Source: WHSW01 sp963722175
GTDB lineage: Bacteria > Actinomycetota > Thermoleophilia > Solirubrobacterales > 70-9
Direction of reading: 5' to 3'
NCBI GenBank assembly: GCA_963722175.1
Contig: CAVRKA010000007.1
Location: 62,001 to 126,000 of the forward strand
DNA: 64,000 nucleotides
The notes beneath the pieces are model-generated. The model saw only the letters and a list, made by a program, of their open reading frames with translations, searched no databases and had not been told where the DNA came from. Made by a program: the position numbers and the translations under genes. Positions 50,399 through 59,974 of this stretch are shown here, piece after piece (position 1 is the first letter of the stretch; every line of letters begins with the position of its first letter).

Positions 50399-50784
50399 TC
50401 GGTCCACCAGTCCGGGACGAGCTCGCCGTCGCTGTCGTGGCGCGGGCCAAACGCGATCAGCTCGATCCCGTCCGATCCGGCCTCGAACTGGCGGATGACC
50501 CCGGGCGAGACCCGAATCGCGTCCAGCGCCGTGAGCTCGACGATCTCGTCGTCGAGCTTCACGCGGCCCGAGCCGGAGACGACGACGTAGACCTCCTCGG
50601 CCTCATCGTGCTTGTGGGCGAAGCCCTGGCGCTTGCCCGGCTTCACACGGAGGTGGCTGACGCCGGTGTCCTCCGCCTCCAGATCCCCCGTCGCGAACCG
50701 CGCCTCCTGCACCTCCTCGTAGCCGAACCTGGGCGCCGAGTCATCGACCTCAGTGAGCTTCTTGTGCGTGTACGCGCCAGCCAT
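50395..50784 (-). CDS. Cupin-domain protein
   Basis: 129-aa single cupin. 'GKRQGFAHKHDEAEEVYVVV' (about 49-68) contains the metal-binding H-x-H and Glu of cupin motif 1, and 'IELIAFGPRHD' the later strand; the motif 2 His is not obvious ('SPGVIRQFEAGSDG'). Cupins serve as small-molecule isomerases, dioxygenases or binding proteins. 'SGSGRVKLDDEIVELTALDA' in part is the inter-motif β-hairpin. It is divergent from the YyaL-type gene with 35 bp between start codons. Substrate unknown. Confidence 0.88.
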   Translation of the reverse strand: MAGAYTHKKLTEVDDSAPRFGYEEVQEARFATGDLEAEDTGVSHLRVKPGKRQGFAHKHDEAEEVYVVVSGSGRVKLDDEIVELTALDAIRVSPGVIRQFEAGSDGIELIAFGPRHDSDGELVPDWWTD

Positions 50785-50819
50785 GTGTGCTCCTTCCCGC
50801 GCGGGTAGCCTCAATCCGG

Positions 50820-52805
<1,986 letters not shown>

Positions 52806-52815
52806 ATTGCAGCCC

Positions 52816-53352
52816 ATGGCGACCGAGACGAAGACCCAAACGGAGAGCAAGCCGAAGACCACCGCCCAGATCGCGAAGGCGTACTTCACCGCGATCGGCG
52901 ACAAGGACCTCGATCTGGCCGCGTCGCTGTGGAAGCCCGGTGCCAAGGACTATCTGCACGGGATCGCCGAGCTGACCGCGCCCGGGGACGTCAAGACCTT
53001 CTTCAGCGGGATGTACGCCGCCTTCCCCGACTGGAACTTCGAGATCCTCGAGCTCGCGGCGAGCGGCAAGAACGCCGCCTGCCGCTGGCGCTCGACCGGC
53101 ACCTTCGACGGCCCGGGCCGCTTCCAGGGGCTCGCCCCGACCGGCGACCGGGTCGTGATGGAAGGCTGCGACATGCTCCGGGTCGAGGACGGGCAGATCG
53201 TGGAGAACAACGCCTACACGAACGGCGTCCTGATCGCCCAGCAGCTCGGGCTGCTGCCGAAGCAGGGCACGACCGCCGATCGCGTGATGACCGGCGCCTT
53301 CAACGCGAAGACCGCGGCGGCCGGCGCCGTCCGCAAGTTCCGCGAGCGCTAG
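52816..53352 (+). CDS. SnoaL-like / ester cyclase family protein
   Basis: 178-aa protein. 'TTAQIAKAYFTAIGDKDLDL' starts the NTF2-like fold, 'FFSGMYAAFPDWNFEILELA' is the ester-cyclase-like 'f....aaFPD..f.i' motif, and 'GCDMLRVEDGQIVENNAYTN' the closing strand. The 30-residue C-terminal tail contains 'RVMTGAFNAKTAAAGAVRKF'. Relatives include polyketide cyclases and proteins of unknown role. It starts 10 bp after the YyaL-type stop, so the two are cotranscribed. A small hairpin follows. Confidence 0.82.
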   Translation: MATETKTQTESKPKTTAQIAKAYFTAIGDKDLDLAASLWKPGAKDYLHGIAELTAPGDVKTFFSGMYAAFPDWNFEILELAASGKNAACRWRSTGTFDGPGRFQGLAPTGDRVVMEGCDMLRVEDGQIVENNAYTNGVLIAQQLGLLPKQGTTADRVMTGAFNAKTAAAGAVRKFRER

Positions 53353-53364
53353 CGACGAGCAAAT

Positions 53365-53380
53365 GCCGGCGGTGACCGGC
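53365..53380. terminator. Short hairpin between converging genes
   Basis: 'gccgg' (53365-53369) and 'ccggc' (53376-53380) form a 5-bp stem with a 6-base loop in the 29-bp gap between converging genes. It is short, but is the only candidate terminator there. Confidence 0.4.
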
Positions 53381-53381
53381 G

Positions 53382-53753
53382 TCAGCGCCGCTTGCGCGTC
53401 CGCAGCGTCGCCTCCATGCCGAGCTGGCGGTGATCGGAGAGCGAGCACCAGAGCACGTACGTGCTGCGCTTGTGCAGCCGGAGATCGAGGTTGACGAGCC
53501 CGCCCGACGCGGTCACCCCACTGCCAACCACCCTCTGGCGCCCCAGCCGCTGGAGCATCATGTCGTGCGGATCCTCGCCGTCGTTGAAGAACTGGACGAT
53601 CACGCGTCCCGGATCGACCTTGGTCTTCGAGAGCACGAGGTCGAACTCCGACCCGCGCGCCATCACCCGGTCGGGCACCTGCTCGGCCGAGTTCGCGGGC
53701 GCCGCGACCAGCAGCCCGACGCAGGCGACGATCGCGACCGCGCTCCGCCGCAT
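53382..53753 (-). CDS. Secreted cupredoxin-like copper protein
   Basis: 123-aa protein with a signal peptide (1-22, cleavage near 'ANSA'). The mature domain is a small β-barrel: 'DLVLSKTKVDPGRVIVQFFN', 'EDPHDMMLQRLG' with the first His, and 'YVLWCSLSDHRQLGM' with Cys-x4-His-x4-Met. His, Cys, His and Met are the type 1 copper ligand set of plastocyanin-like proteins. It should carry electrons or bind copper outside the membrane. Its ATG overlaps the stop of the DUF1501 gene (ATGA), so it belongs to the DUF1800-DUF1501 operon. Confidence 0.8.
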   Translation of the reverse strand: MRRSAVAIVACVGLLVAAPANSAEQVPDRVMARGSEFDLVLSKTKVDPGRVIVQFFNDGEDPHDMMLQRLGRQRVVGSGVTASGGLVNLDLRLHKRSTYVLWCSLSDHRQLGMEATLRTRKRR

Positions 53754-55123
53754 CAGCGCACGACCGTCGCGCGCGCGAACGCCGCGGCGTCGGGGATCAC
53801 GGCGGCGGCATCGACGCCGAACCACTGCTCGATGATCGAGCAGTAGAGGCCGCGGAAGTCCGAGGTCGCGCGCAGGTTGTCGTCGGCGTCGAGCTGGACG
53901 AGGCCCGGGAACTCGCCGATCATCTGGCCCTTGGCCTGGCTGCCGATCACGAAGGCGCTGCCGCCGGCGCCGTGGTCGGTGCCGGAGTCGTTTTCCTCCG
54001 GGCGGCGCCCGAACTCCGACCAGACCAGCGTCAGGACTCGATCCGCGAGCCCGCGCACCTCGAGGTCGGCCTGGAAGGCGGCGATCGTGTCGGCGGTGAC
54101 CTTGAGGTCGGAATCGAAGCTCGACGCCTGGTCGTCGTGGGTGTCGAACGACCCCGGCGCCGAGATCGCGGCGCAGCGGATCGGCATCCCGGCGGCGAGC
54201 ATGGCAGCCAGGCCGGAGAGCCCGCGACCGAACCAATCGCCGTCGCCCTCCGGATAGGGGACCGGAGGGGAGAACTCCTCGCCCGAAAACGGTTCGAGCT
54301 GCGTCTTCAGCGCGATCGCCTGGGCCGCCGTGGCGCCGGCGGCCGCCAGGCCCGGGTCCTTCGACCGCGCGCTCGCGCGCCCGAGCTCGCCGACCGCGGC
54401 GTACATCAGCTCCTCCGGCTTGCCCCAGACGCCATGCGCCCAGATGTCGTAGGAGGGACCGTCGATCGCGGCGACGGGCACCGACGCGGTGGCGAGCCCC
54501 GGCGACAGCGACCCGTCGAGCGAGAGCCCCTGCAGCGGGTTGTCCTTGGTCCCGATCCGGTCGAGCAGGCGGCCCATCCAGCCGGTGACCTCGCGCGGCA
54601 GCACGCCGCCGACCTCCCAGTAGTGGCGGGAGGTGAAGTGCGACTGGTCGGGGCTCGAGTAGCCGACCGCCGGCAGCACCGACATCTTCCCCGCCTGGTG
54701 CAGGGAGTCGAACGCCGCAGCGTTCGGGTTCCAGCGCAGGGTCGGGTCCTCGGTGAACGGCGTCCCGGCGTCGACCGGAAGCGCCAGGTTCGGGCGCAGG
54801 GCCCGGTACATCGGGTCCGCGGTCGGCGAGAGCACCGACAGCGAGTCGATCCCGCCGTCGAGGAAGATCGAGACCAGGACGCGCTCGTTGCCGCCGGCCG
54901 CCTCCGCGATCCCCGCCTCCAGCTGGCCGAGCCCGAGCTTCGAGGCGCCGTAGACGGAGAGCATCGCGGCGCTCGAGCGGAGCAGGAACGAGCGCCGGCT
55001 GAGGCCGGTGCCGGCGGGAGCCGGCATCCCGCGCTCGATCGCCGGTAGTCCCTGCCCGGCCTGTGCGACGGCGCGGCGGACGAGGTGGGAGCGGCTGAAC
55101 TCCTCGCAGTGGTTGCAACCCAT
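53753..55123 (-). CDS. DUF1501 protein with Tat signal
   Basis: 456-aa protein. 'LSRRSFLLRSSAAML' at about residues 42-56 is a twin-arginine signal, preceded by an unusual 40-residue segment with 'CNHCEEF' at the very N-terminus. The DUF1501 core has 'VLVSIFLDGGIDSLSVLSP' (alkaline-phosphatase-like metal site), 'DQSHFTSRHYWEVGG', 'APGSFDTHDDQASSFDSDLK' and 'VWSEFGRRPEENDSGTDHGA', fitting the sulfatase/phosphatase-like superfamily with Asp and His metal ligands. Function is unknown. It lies between the DUF1800 gene (14 bp before) and the cupredoxin gene, a frequent genomic trio. Confidence 0.92.
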   Translation of the reverse strand: MGCNHCEEFSRSHLVRRAVAQAGQGLPAIERGMPAPAGTGLSRRSFLLRSSAAMLSVYGASKLGLGQLEAGIAEAAGGNERVLVSIFLDGGIDSLSVLSPTADPMYRALRPNLALPVDAGTPFTEDPTLRWNPNAAAFDSLHQAGKMSVLPAVGYSSPDQSHFTSRHYWEVGGVLPREVTGWMGRLLDRIGTKDNPLQGLSLDGSLSPGLATASVPVAAIDGPSYDIWAHGVWGKPEELMYAAVGELGRASARSKDPGLAAAGATAAQAIALKTQLEPFSGEEFSPPVPYPEGDGDWFGRGLSGLAAMLAAGMPIRCAAISAPGSFDTHDDQASSFDSDLKVTADTIAAFQADLEVRGLADRVLTLVWSEFGRRPEENDSGTDHGAGGSAFVIGSQAKGQMIGEFPGLVQLDADDNLRATSDFRGLYCSIIEQWFGVDAAAVIPDAAAFARATVVR

Positions 55124-55137
55124 CGCTCGGTCTCTCC

Positions 55138-56487
55138 TCAGCAGGTCTGCATCTCGGGGCAGGTGGCGATCAAGGTGCGAAGCGCGTTCTGGCGCAGCAG
55201 GCGGTAGGGCTCCTGCTCCCACTCCTCGACCGCGGAGGCGGCGACCGAGTTCGCGTAGCGCTCGAACCCCTTGCGGGTCTTCGGGCTGAGCAGCGGGTTG
55301 CCCCAGAACTTCAGCGCCTTGCGAACCGCGGCGTTGGTCGTCTCCTTCGCGCTGTAGGACTGCTCGTCGTCGATCATGTCGTCGCCGACGATCTCGTTCG
55401 CGGCGATCCAGCGGCCGCGGTAGGTCGAGGTGTCGAGCCAGCGCGCGTCGTTCCACCCGGAGACGTTCGGGGGGCGGAAGAGGCGCTGGCCCGCGATGTC
55501 GCTGACCCACGACCACTCGCCGCTCACCCCCTTGCGACGTGCGCGGTGGAGCCCGGCGATGTAGACGATCGGGGGCTTCACCATCGCCGGCCCCCGGTAG
55601 AAGGCCGGGTGCATGAGGATCGCCTCGACCACCGGCCGGACGTTGTAGCCGCTCGAGACGTAGAGGTGCTCGAGCGCCTGGCGATCGGCCGTCTTCGGCG
55701 GCACGGGGATGAAGTAGCTCCAGAGCTTGTTGACGAAGAACGTCTTGTGAGCCGCGTGGCCGACGCAGAGGCGGCAGGAGTCCTCCCAACCGAAGGCGCC
55801 GAGCTGGCCGAAGACCGTCTTCAGGCCGGCGTCGTGACGGCGCGCGTCAACGCGGAAGTTGACGTAGCCGACGTCGTCCTCCCAATCGGCGGTCCAGCCG
55901 GTCAGCGCCCGCGCCTGCTCGCGGACGTCGTCCTCCGAGTACGGATAGCCGGACGCGTCGGAGGCGCCGAGCGTGAACAGCTCCATCATCTCGCGGGCGA
56001 AGTTCTCGTTCGGGGCGCGCCTCGTGTTCTCGAGCCCGGAGAGCCAGACCAGCATCGCCGGGTCGACGGTGACGTCGAGCAGCAGGTCCGAGAACGGGCC
56101 CATCCAACGGCGCTCGAACAGCTGCACCTGCTCGATCGAGTGCTGCTGGCTGTCGACGTCGCCGGTCGCGAACCAGTCGTGCCAGATCAGCGCCATCCGC
56201 TCGACCAGCGGGTGGTTGGTGCGCACCATCCGATCCAGCCACCAGAGCACGTCGTGACCCCAGGCGTCGAACGGCGCGATCGGCAGCCCGTCTTCGTCCA
56301 GCGGTGCCGGCCCCTTGAGGACCTCCGGCCCCCTCGGCCGGGTCAGCGAGCGCACCGCGCCCCTCAGGTTGAAGCGCTTGGCGAGCTTTCTGGCCTCGCC
56401 GGGCCGCGGCCCGAAACCGGCGCGCCAAAGCAGGCGAGCGGCCTGGCGCTCGCCGAACTTCCCGTGATAAACAGGGAGGTCCGCCAT
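55138..56487 (-). CDS. DUF1800 protein
   Basis: 449-aa protein of the usual family length. 'RQAARLLWRAGFGPRPGEAR' is the DUF1800 opening ('hlLrRagfG'), 'RLALIWHDWFATG'-type text appears as 'ERMALIWHDWFATGDVDSQQ', then 'ENFAREMMELFTLG', 'YSEDDVREQARALTGW' and 'PPNVSGWNDARWLDTSTYRG' near the end. The biochemical role is unknown. It is encoded directly before a DUF1501 Tat protein with which it is linked across many phyla. No signal peptide is visible, so it may be exported with its partner. It is divergent from the secreted hydrolase gene. Confidence 0.93.
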   Translation of the reverse strand: MADLPVYHGKFGERQAARLLWRAGFGPRPGEARKLAKRFNLRGAVRSLTRPRGPEVLKGPAPLDEDGLPIAPFDAWGHDVLWWLDRMVRTNHPLVERMALIWHDWFATGDVDSQQHSIEQVQLFERRWMGPFSDLLLDVTVDPAMLVWLSGLENTRRAPNENFAREMMELFTLGASDASGYPYSEDDVREQARALTGWTADWEDDVGYVNFRVDARRHDAGLKTVFGQLGAFGWEDSCRLCVGHAAHKTFFVNKLWSYFIPVPPKTADRQALEHLYVSSGYNVRPVVEAILMHPAFYRGPAMVKPPIVYIAGLHRARRKGVSGEWSWVSDIAGQRLFRPPNVSGWNDARWLDTSTYRGRWIAANEIVGDDMIDDEQSYSAKETTNAAVRKALKFWGNPLLSPKTRKGFERYANSVAASAVEEWEQEPYRLLRQNALRTLIATCPEMQTC

Positions 56488-56561
56488 TGGTTAGTGCAAT
56501 CGGCGCGATCTCCAGTTCCTTTAGTGGCGCGGACGGCGTCCCTGGACGCGAGACTGAGGGG

Positions 56562-58403
56562 GTGCGAACCTTCCTTGCCACCGTGTGCGCGACGTGCCTG
56601 CTCGGCGGCCTCGCGCTCCCGGCCGGCGCCGGCGCCGCCGCGACGCCGCTCGGGCTCACCGATTGCGGCACCGCCGGGGACGCCTACTCGTGCTCGGGCC
56701 TGGTCACGACCTGGGACGGGGTGCCGCTCGACACCACCGTCGCCCTGCCGAGCGCGACGGCCACCGGACCGCTACCGCTGATCGTCCTGGTCCACGGGTT
56801 CGGGAACTCGAAGTACGAGTATCTGAACCCCGACGAGACCGTCTACACCGGCAACGCCTTCACCTGGGCCCGCGCCGGATACGCGGTCCTCACGTTTACC
56901 GCGCGCGGGCTCTGGGGATCGTGCGGGACCCCGGACGCGCGGGCGGCCAATCCGGCCGCGTGCGCGCGCGGATACATCCACCTCGCCGACATCCGCTACG
57001 AGGTCCGCGACATCCAGGAGCTGATCGGCCAGCTGGTCGACGACGGCACCGCCGACCCGGCGGCGATCGGGGTCGCCGGCGACAGCTACGGCGGCGGCCA
57101 GTCGCTGATGCTGGCGGCGCTGCGCGACCGGGTGATGCTCCCCGACAGCTCGCTGGTGCCCTGGCGCAGCCGCGCCGGGACGCCGCTGCGAATCGCGGCC
57201 GCGGCCCCCGTGATCCCGTGGAGCGACCTGATCTCGGCGGCCGCTCCGAACGGCCGCGTCGCTGCGACGGGCGTCACCCCGAAGATCAAGGCGACCAGCC
57301 CGGTCGGGGTCGTGAAGCAGACCTTCGTCAACGCGATTTTCCTCGCGGCCCAGACCGCGACGGGGCCCGGCCAGCCGGTCGGCGAGCCGTTCATCCCCGG
57401 GCGGCCGATGGGCTTCCTCGCCCCGCCGGGGCTCGACCCGGAGGCCGACGTCGCGCACTGGGTCACCCGCACCGACCAGGGCGAGCCCTACGACGACGCT
57501 TCCGCGCGGGAGGTCGTCGAGCTGCTGACCCGCTACCACTCCGCCTACTACGTCCCCACCGGGGGCAGCGGCCCGGCGCCCGTGCTGCTCTCGGCCGGGT
57601 TCACCGACGACCTCTTCCCGGCGGACGAGTCGCTGCGGTTCGCCAACCGCACGCAGAGGAAGTTCCCGGACGTCCCCGTCTCGGTCCTGCTCGGCGACTT
57701 CGGCCACCAGCGTGCCTCGAACAAGAAGAACGAGCGCGAGCGCCTGATCCGCGCGATCCGGGCCTGGATGGACCGCTTCCTCCGGGACGCGGGGCGCAGG
57801 GCGCGCGAAGGCGTCACCGCCTTCGTCCAGAGCTGCCCGCGGACGCAGCCCACCCGGCGGCCGATGCGGGCGCCGACCTTCGCCGCGCTCTCGCGCGGCG
57901 CGATCCGGATCCGCGCGAGGGAGGCGGGGACGATCAGCTCGTCCGGGGGCGACCCGACGGTTGGCCCGATGATCGACCCGGTCGCCGGCGGCGGGGACGC
58001 CTGCGTCGAGGTCGACCCGGCCGAGTCTCCGGGCACCGTCACGCTGACGAAGACCGTGCGCCCGGGCCGGGCGGTGACCTTGATCGGCGCCGTCAAGATC
58101 CACGCCGAGCTGGCGATCGACGGCGCCGACCCGACGGGATCGCAGATCGCCGGGCGGCTCTGGGACGTCGCCCCAGACGGCGCCGGCCAGCTGCTCGTCG
58201 CCCGCGGGAGCTTCCGCCCCAAGCGCCAGGGCGCCGACGCCTGGCAGCTCCACCCCGCCGCCTGGCGCTTCCGCCCCGGCCACACGATCAAGCTCGAGCT
58301 GCTCGGCAACGACATCCCCTACTCGCGGGCGTCGAACGACTCGTTCGAGATCGCGCTCACGAATCTGAGGGCCCGGCTGCCGGTTCGGCGCCCGCCGCGC
58401 TAG
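56562..58403 (+). CDS. Secreted CocE/NonD-type α/β-hydrolase with C-terminal β-domain
   Basis: 613-aa exported hydrolase, start GTG 56562 followed by a signal peptide ending near 'AGAGAAA'. The α/β-hydrolase (about 45-420) has 'PLIVLVHGFGNSKYEYL' (oxyanion loop), 'GVAGDSYGGGQSLMLAALRD' with the nucleophile Ser in GDSYGG, 'VLLSAGFTDDLFPADESLRF' with Asp, and 'LLGDFGHQRASNKK' with His. The C-terminal jelly-roll-like domain ('LELLGNDIPYSRASNDSFEI') is that of X-Pro dipeptidyl-peptidase/cocaine-esterase proteins (PepX_C). It should hydrolyse extracellular peptides or esters. It is divergent from the DUF1800-DUF1501-cupredoxin operon. Confidence 0.87.
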   Translation: MRTFLATVCATCLLGGLALPAGAGAAATPLGLTDCGTAGDAYSCSGLVTTWDGVPLDTTVALPSATATGPLPLIVLVHGFGNSKYEYLNPDETVYTGNAFTWARAGYAVLTFTARGLWGSCGTPDARAANPAACARGYIHLADIRYEVRDIQELIGQLVDDGTADPAAIGVAGDSYGGGQSLMLAALRDRVMLPDSSLVPWRSRAGTPLRIAAAAPVIPWSDLISAAAPNGRVAATGVTPKIKATSPVGVVKQTFVNAIFLAAQTATGPGQPVGEPFIPGRPMGFLAPPGLDPEADVAHWVTRTDQGEPYDDASAREVVELLTRYHSAYYVPTGGSGPAPVLLSAGFTDDLFPADESLRFANRTQRKFPDVPVSVLLGDFGHQRASNKKNERERLIRAIRAWMDRFLRDAGRRAREGVTAFVQSCPRTQPTRRPMRAPTFAALSRGAIRIRAREAGTISSSGGDPTVGPMIDPVAGGGDACVEVDPAESPGTVTLTKTVRPGRAVTLIGAVKIHAELAIDGADPTGSQIAGRLWDVAPDGAGQLLVARGSFRPKRQGADAWQLHPAAWRFRPGHTIKLELLGNDIPYSRASNDSFEIALTNLRARLPVRRPPR

Positions 58404-58408
58404 CTCCG

Positions 58409-58699
58409 CTAGCGGTAAGCCGGGCCGGGCCGGACGTCCTCGACCTCGGGCAGGTCCATGTCGAGCCCGCAGTGCGTGCAGACCTGGACGTGGATCTTCT
58501 GCACCTTCCCGCACTGCGGGCAGCGGCGCTCGGGCTCGGCGTTCTCGTCGCGCTGCACGAATGCGGCGATCAGGCCGAACAGCGGCAGCACCGTGCCAAC
58601 CGCGAACCAGATCCAGAACGAGCTCCCCTTGGCGCGGCCGACGAACCCGGTGGCGAGGCCGAAGCTGACCGCGATCAGGACGTAGAGACCGCCAGCCAT
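58409..58699 (-). CDS. Small membrane protein with zinc-ribbon tail
   Basis: 96-aa protein. Two membrane segments ('LYVLIAVSFGLATGFV' and 'FWIWFAVGTVLPLFGLIAAF') are followed by a cytoplasmic zinc ribbon 'RRCPQCGKVQKIHVQVCTHC' (C-x2-C and C-x2-C). The layout is common in small actinobacterial proteins of unknown function. It converges on the hydrolase gene with a 5-bp gap and is divergent from the 17-residue-repeat protein, whose promoter must lie in the 94 bp between. Confidence 0.85.
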   Translation of the reverse strand: MAGGLYVLIAVSFGLATGFVGRAKGSSFWIWFAVGTVLPLFGLIAAFVQRDENAEPERRCPQCGKVQKIHVQVCTHCGLDMDLPEVEDVRPGPAYR

Positions 58700-58793
58700 G
58701 CCTGCAAGTTAGCCCAACGCCGTTCTCGCGTTGACTTGCCCCCGCGACTGCGGGAGGGTGGAGCGTCGGTCCACCCAGACACGGAGGTCAACC

Positions 58794-59948
58794 ATGTCCG
58801 TCAAGCGCAACCCGCGCCGCCCCTCGCATCGACTCCGGAGGCGCCTGATCGCGGCGCTCGCCGTCGTTGCGACGACGAGCTGGCTCGCAGTCTTTGCGTC
58901 GCCCGGCGTCGCCGCTGCCGGCAGTGTCTATTTCGACGGGAGCAGCAACGCCGCCGCAGGGGGGACCCTCTTCAACGGGACGTTCACCGGGATCTCAAAC
59001 GTCGGTCTCGGTGATGAGGTGATGCCGGATCTCGTCGGCGGCAGCCACAACGCCGGGCTCGGAGACGCGGCGCTGTTCAGCGTCACCAACGGCAGCGACG
59101 ACACCGCGACCGGCTACGCCGCGCTTTTCAACAACACGACGGGTTTCGAGAACACGGCTACCGGTTCGCGCGCGCTCCAGGAGAACAACGCCAGCTACAA
59201 CGTGGCCAACGGGTCTTCGGCGCTGCGCGACAACACCTCCGGACTGGGCAACACCGCGGTCGGAGCCAACTCCCTCTACAACAACACGTCCGCCAACGAC
59301 AACGTCGCGGTCGGCGTCAACGCGCTGTATGCGAACACCGTCGAGAACTACAACACGGCGCTGGGCAGCGGGGCCCTCTACTCCAACACCGGTGGCAGCT
59401 CGAACGTCGGCGTCGGGCGCGAGGCCCTGCACGCCAACACCACCGGCGACGGCAACGTCGGAGAGGGCTTTCAGGCGCTGCTCGCGAACACCACCGGCGG
59501 CTTCAACGTCGCCTCGGGCTATCGGGCGTTGCTCGCCAACATCGGCGGCGAGCGAAACGTCGCGATCGGCCGCCACGCGCTCGACTCCAACACCAACGGT
59601 GACTTGAACGTCGCCCTCGGCGCCGGCGCCGGAGCGAACCTGACCACCGGCTCGAACAACATCGACATCGCCCACCCCGGCGTCGCCGGAGAGTCGGGGG
59701 CGATCCGGATCGGCAAGTCCGGGCTGCAGACCGCCGCCTACATCCAGGGAATCAGCGGCAAGACGATCGCGGGACCGAGCCAGGTGGTCCGGGTCAACGC
59801 CGCCGGCCAGCTCGGCACGGCGACCGCCGCGGCTTCGGGTGGAGGCGCGGGGCTGCGCAGCGTCGTCAAGCGGCTGAGCGCCAAGGTCAAGCGCCAGCAG
59901 CGCGTGATCGACCAGCTCGGTACCAAGCTCCGGGGGCTCGGTGACTAG
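58794..59948 (+). CDS. Secreted YadA-head-like repeat protein with C-terminal coiled coil
   Basis: 384-aa protein, ATG 58794 behind 'ggagg'. A signal peptide (about 15-42) is followed by about ten repeats of 17 residues with consensus N[TV]A.G...AL..NT.G.. (for example 'NVAVGVNALYANTVENY' and 'NTALGSGALYSNTGGSS'). This is the left-handed β-roll pattern of YadA/Hia-type trimeric adhesin heads. After a linker ('SGGGAGL') comes 'RSVVKRLSAKVKRQQRVIDQ', a coiled coil that could trimerise. No outer-membrane anchor, LPXTG or transmembrane C-terminus is present, so the protein is probably released or held by the coiled coil. Role: adhesion or surface layer (inference). Confidence 0.8.
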   Translation: MSVKRNPRRPSHRLRRRLIAALAVVATTSWLAVFASPGVAAAGSVYFDGSSNAAAGGTLFNGTFTGISNVGLGDEVMPDLVGGSHNAGLGDAALFSVTNGSDDTATGYAALFNNTTGFENTATGSRALQENNASYNVANGSSALRDNTSGLGNTAVGANSLYNNTSANDNVAVGVNALYANTVENYNTALGSGALYSNTGGSSNVGVGREALHANTTGDGNVGEGFQALLANTTGGFNVASGYRALLANIGGERNVAIGRHALDSNTNGDLNVALGAGAGANLTTGSNNIDIAHPGVAGESGAIRIGKSGLQTAAYIQGISGKTIAGPSQVVRVNAAGQLGTATAAASGGGAGLRSVVKRLSAKVKRQQRVIDQLGTKLRGLGD

Positions 59949-59974
59949 GGCCTGAGCGACAGGCCGAGTCCTAG
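59945..59974. terminator. Bidirectional hairpin at the 3' ends of the repeat protein and glnA
   Basis: Outer arms 'ctagg' (59945-59949) and 'cctag' (59970-59974), with an alternative inner pair 'ggcct'/'aggcc' (59949-59953, 59961-59965), span both converging stop codons. It probably ends transcription from both sides. Confidence 0.55.
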
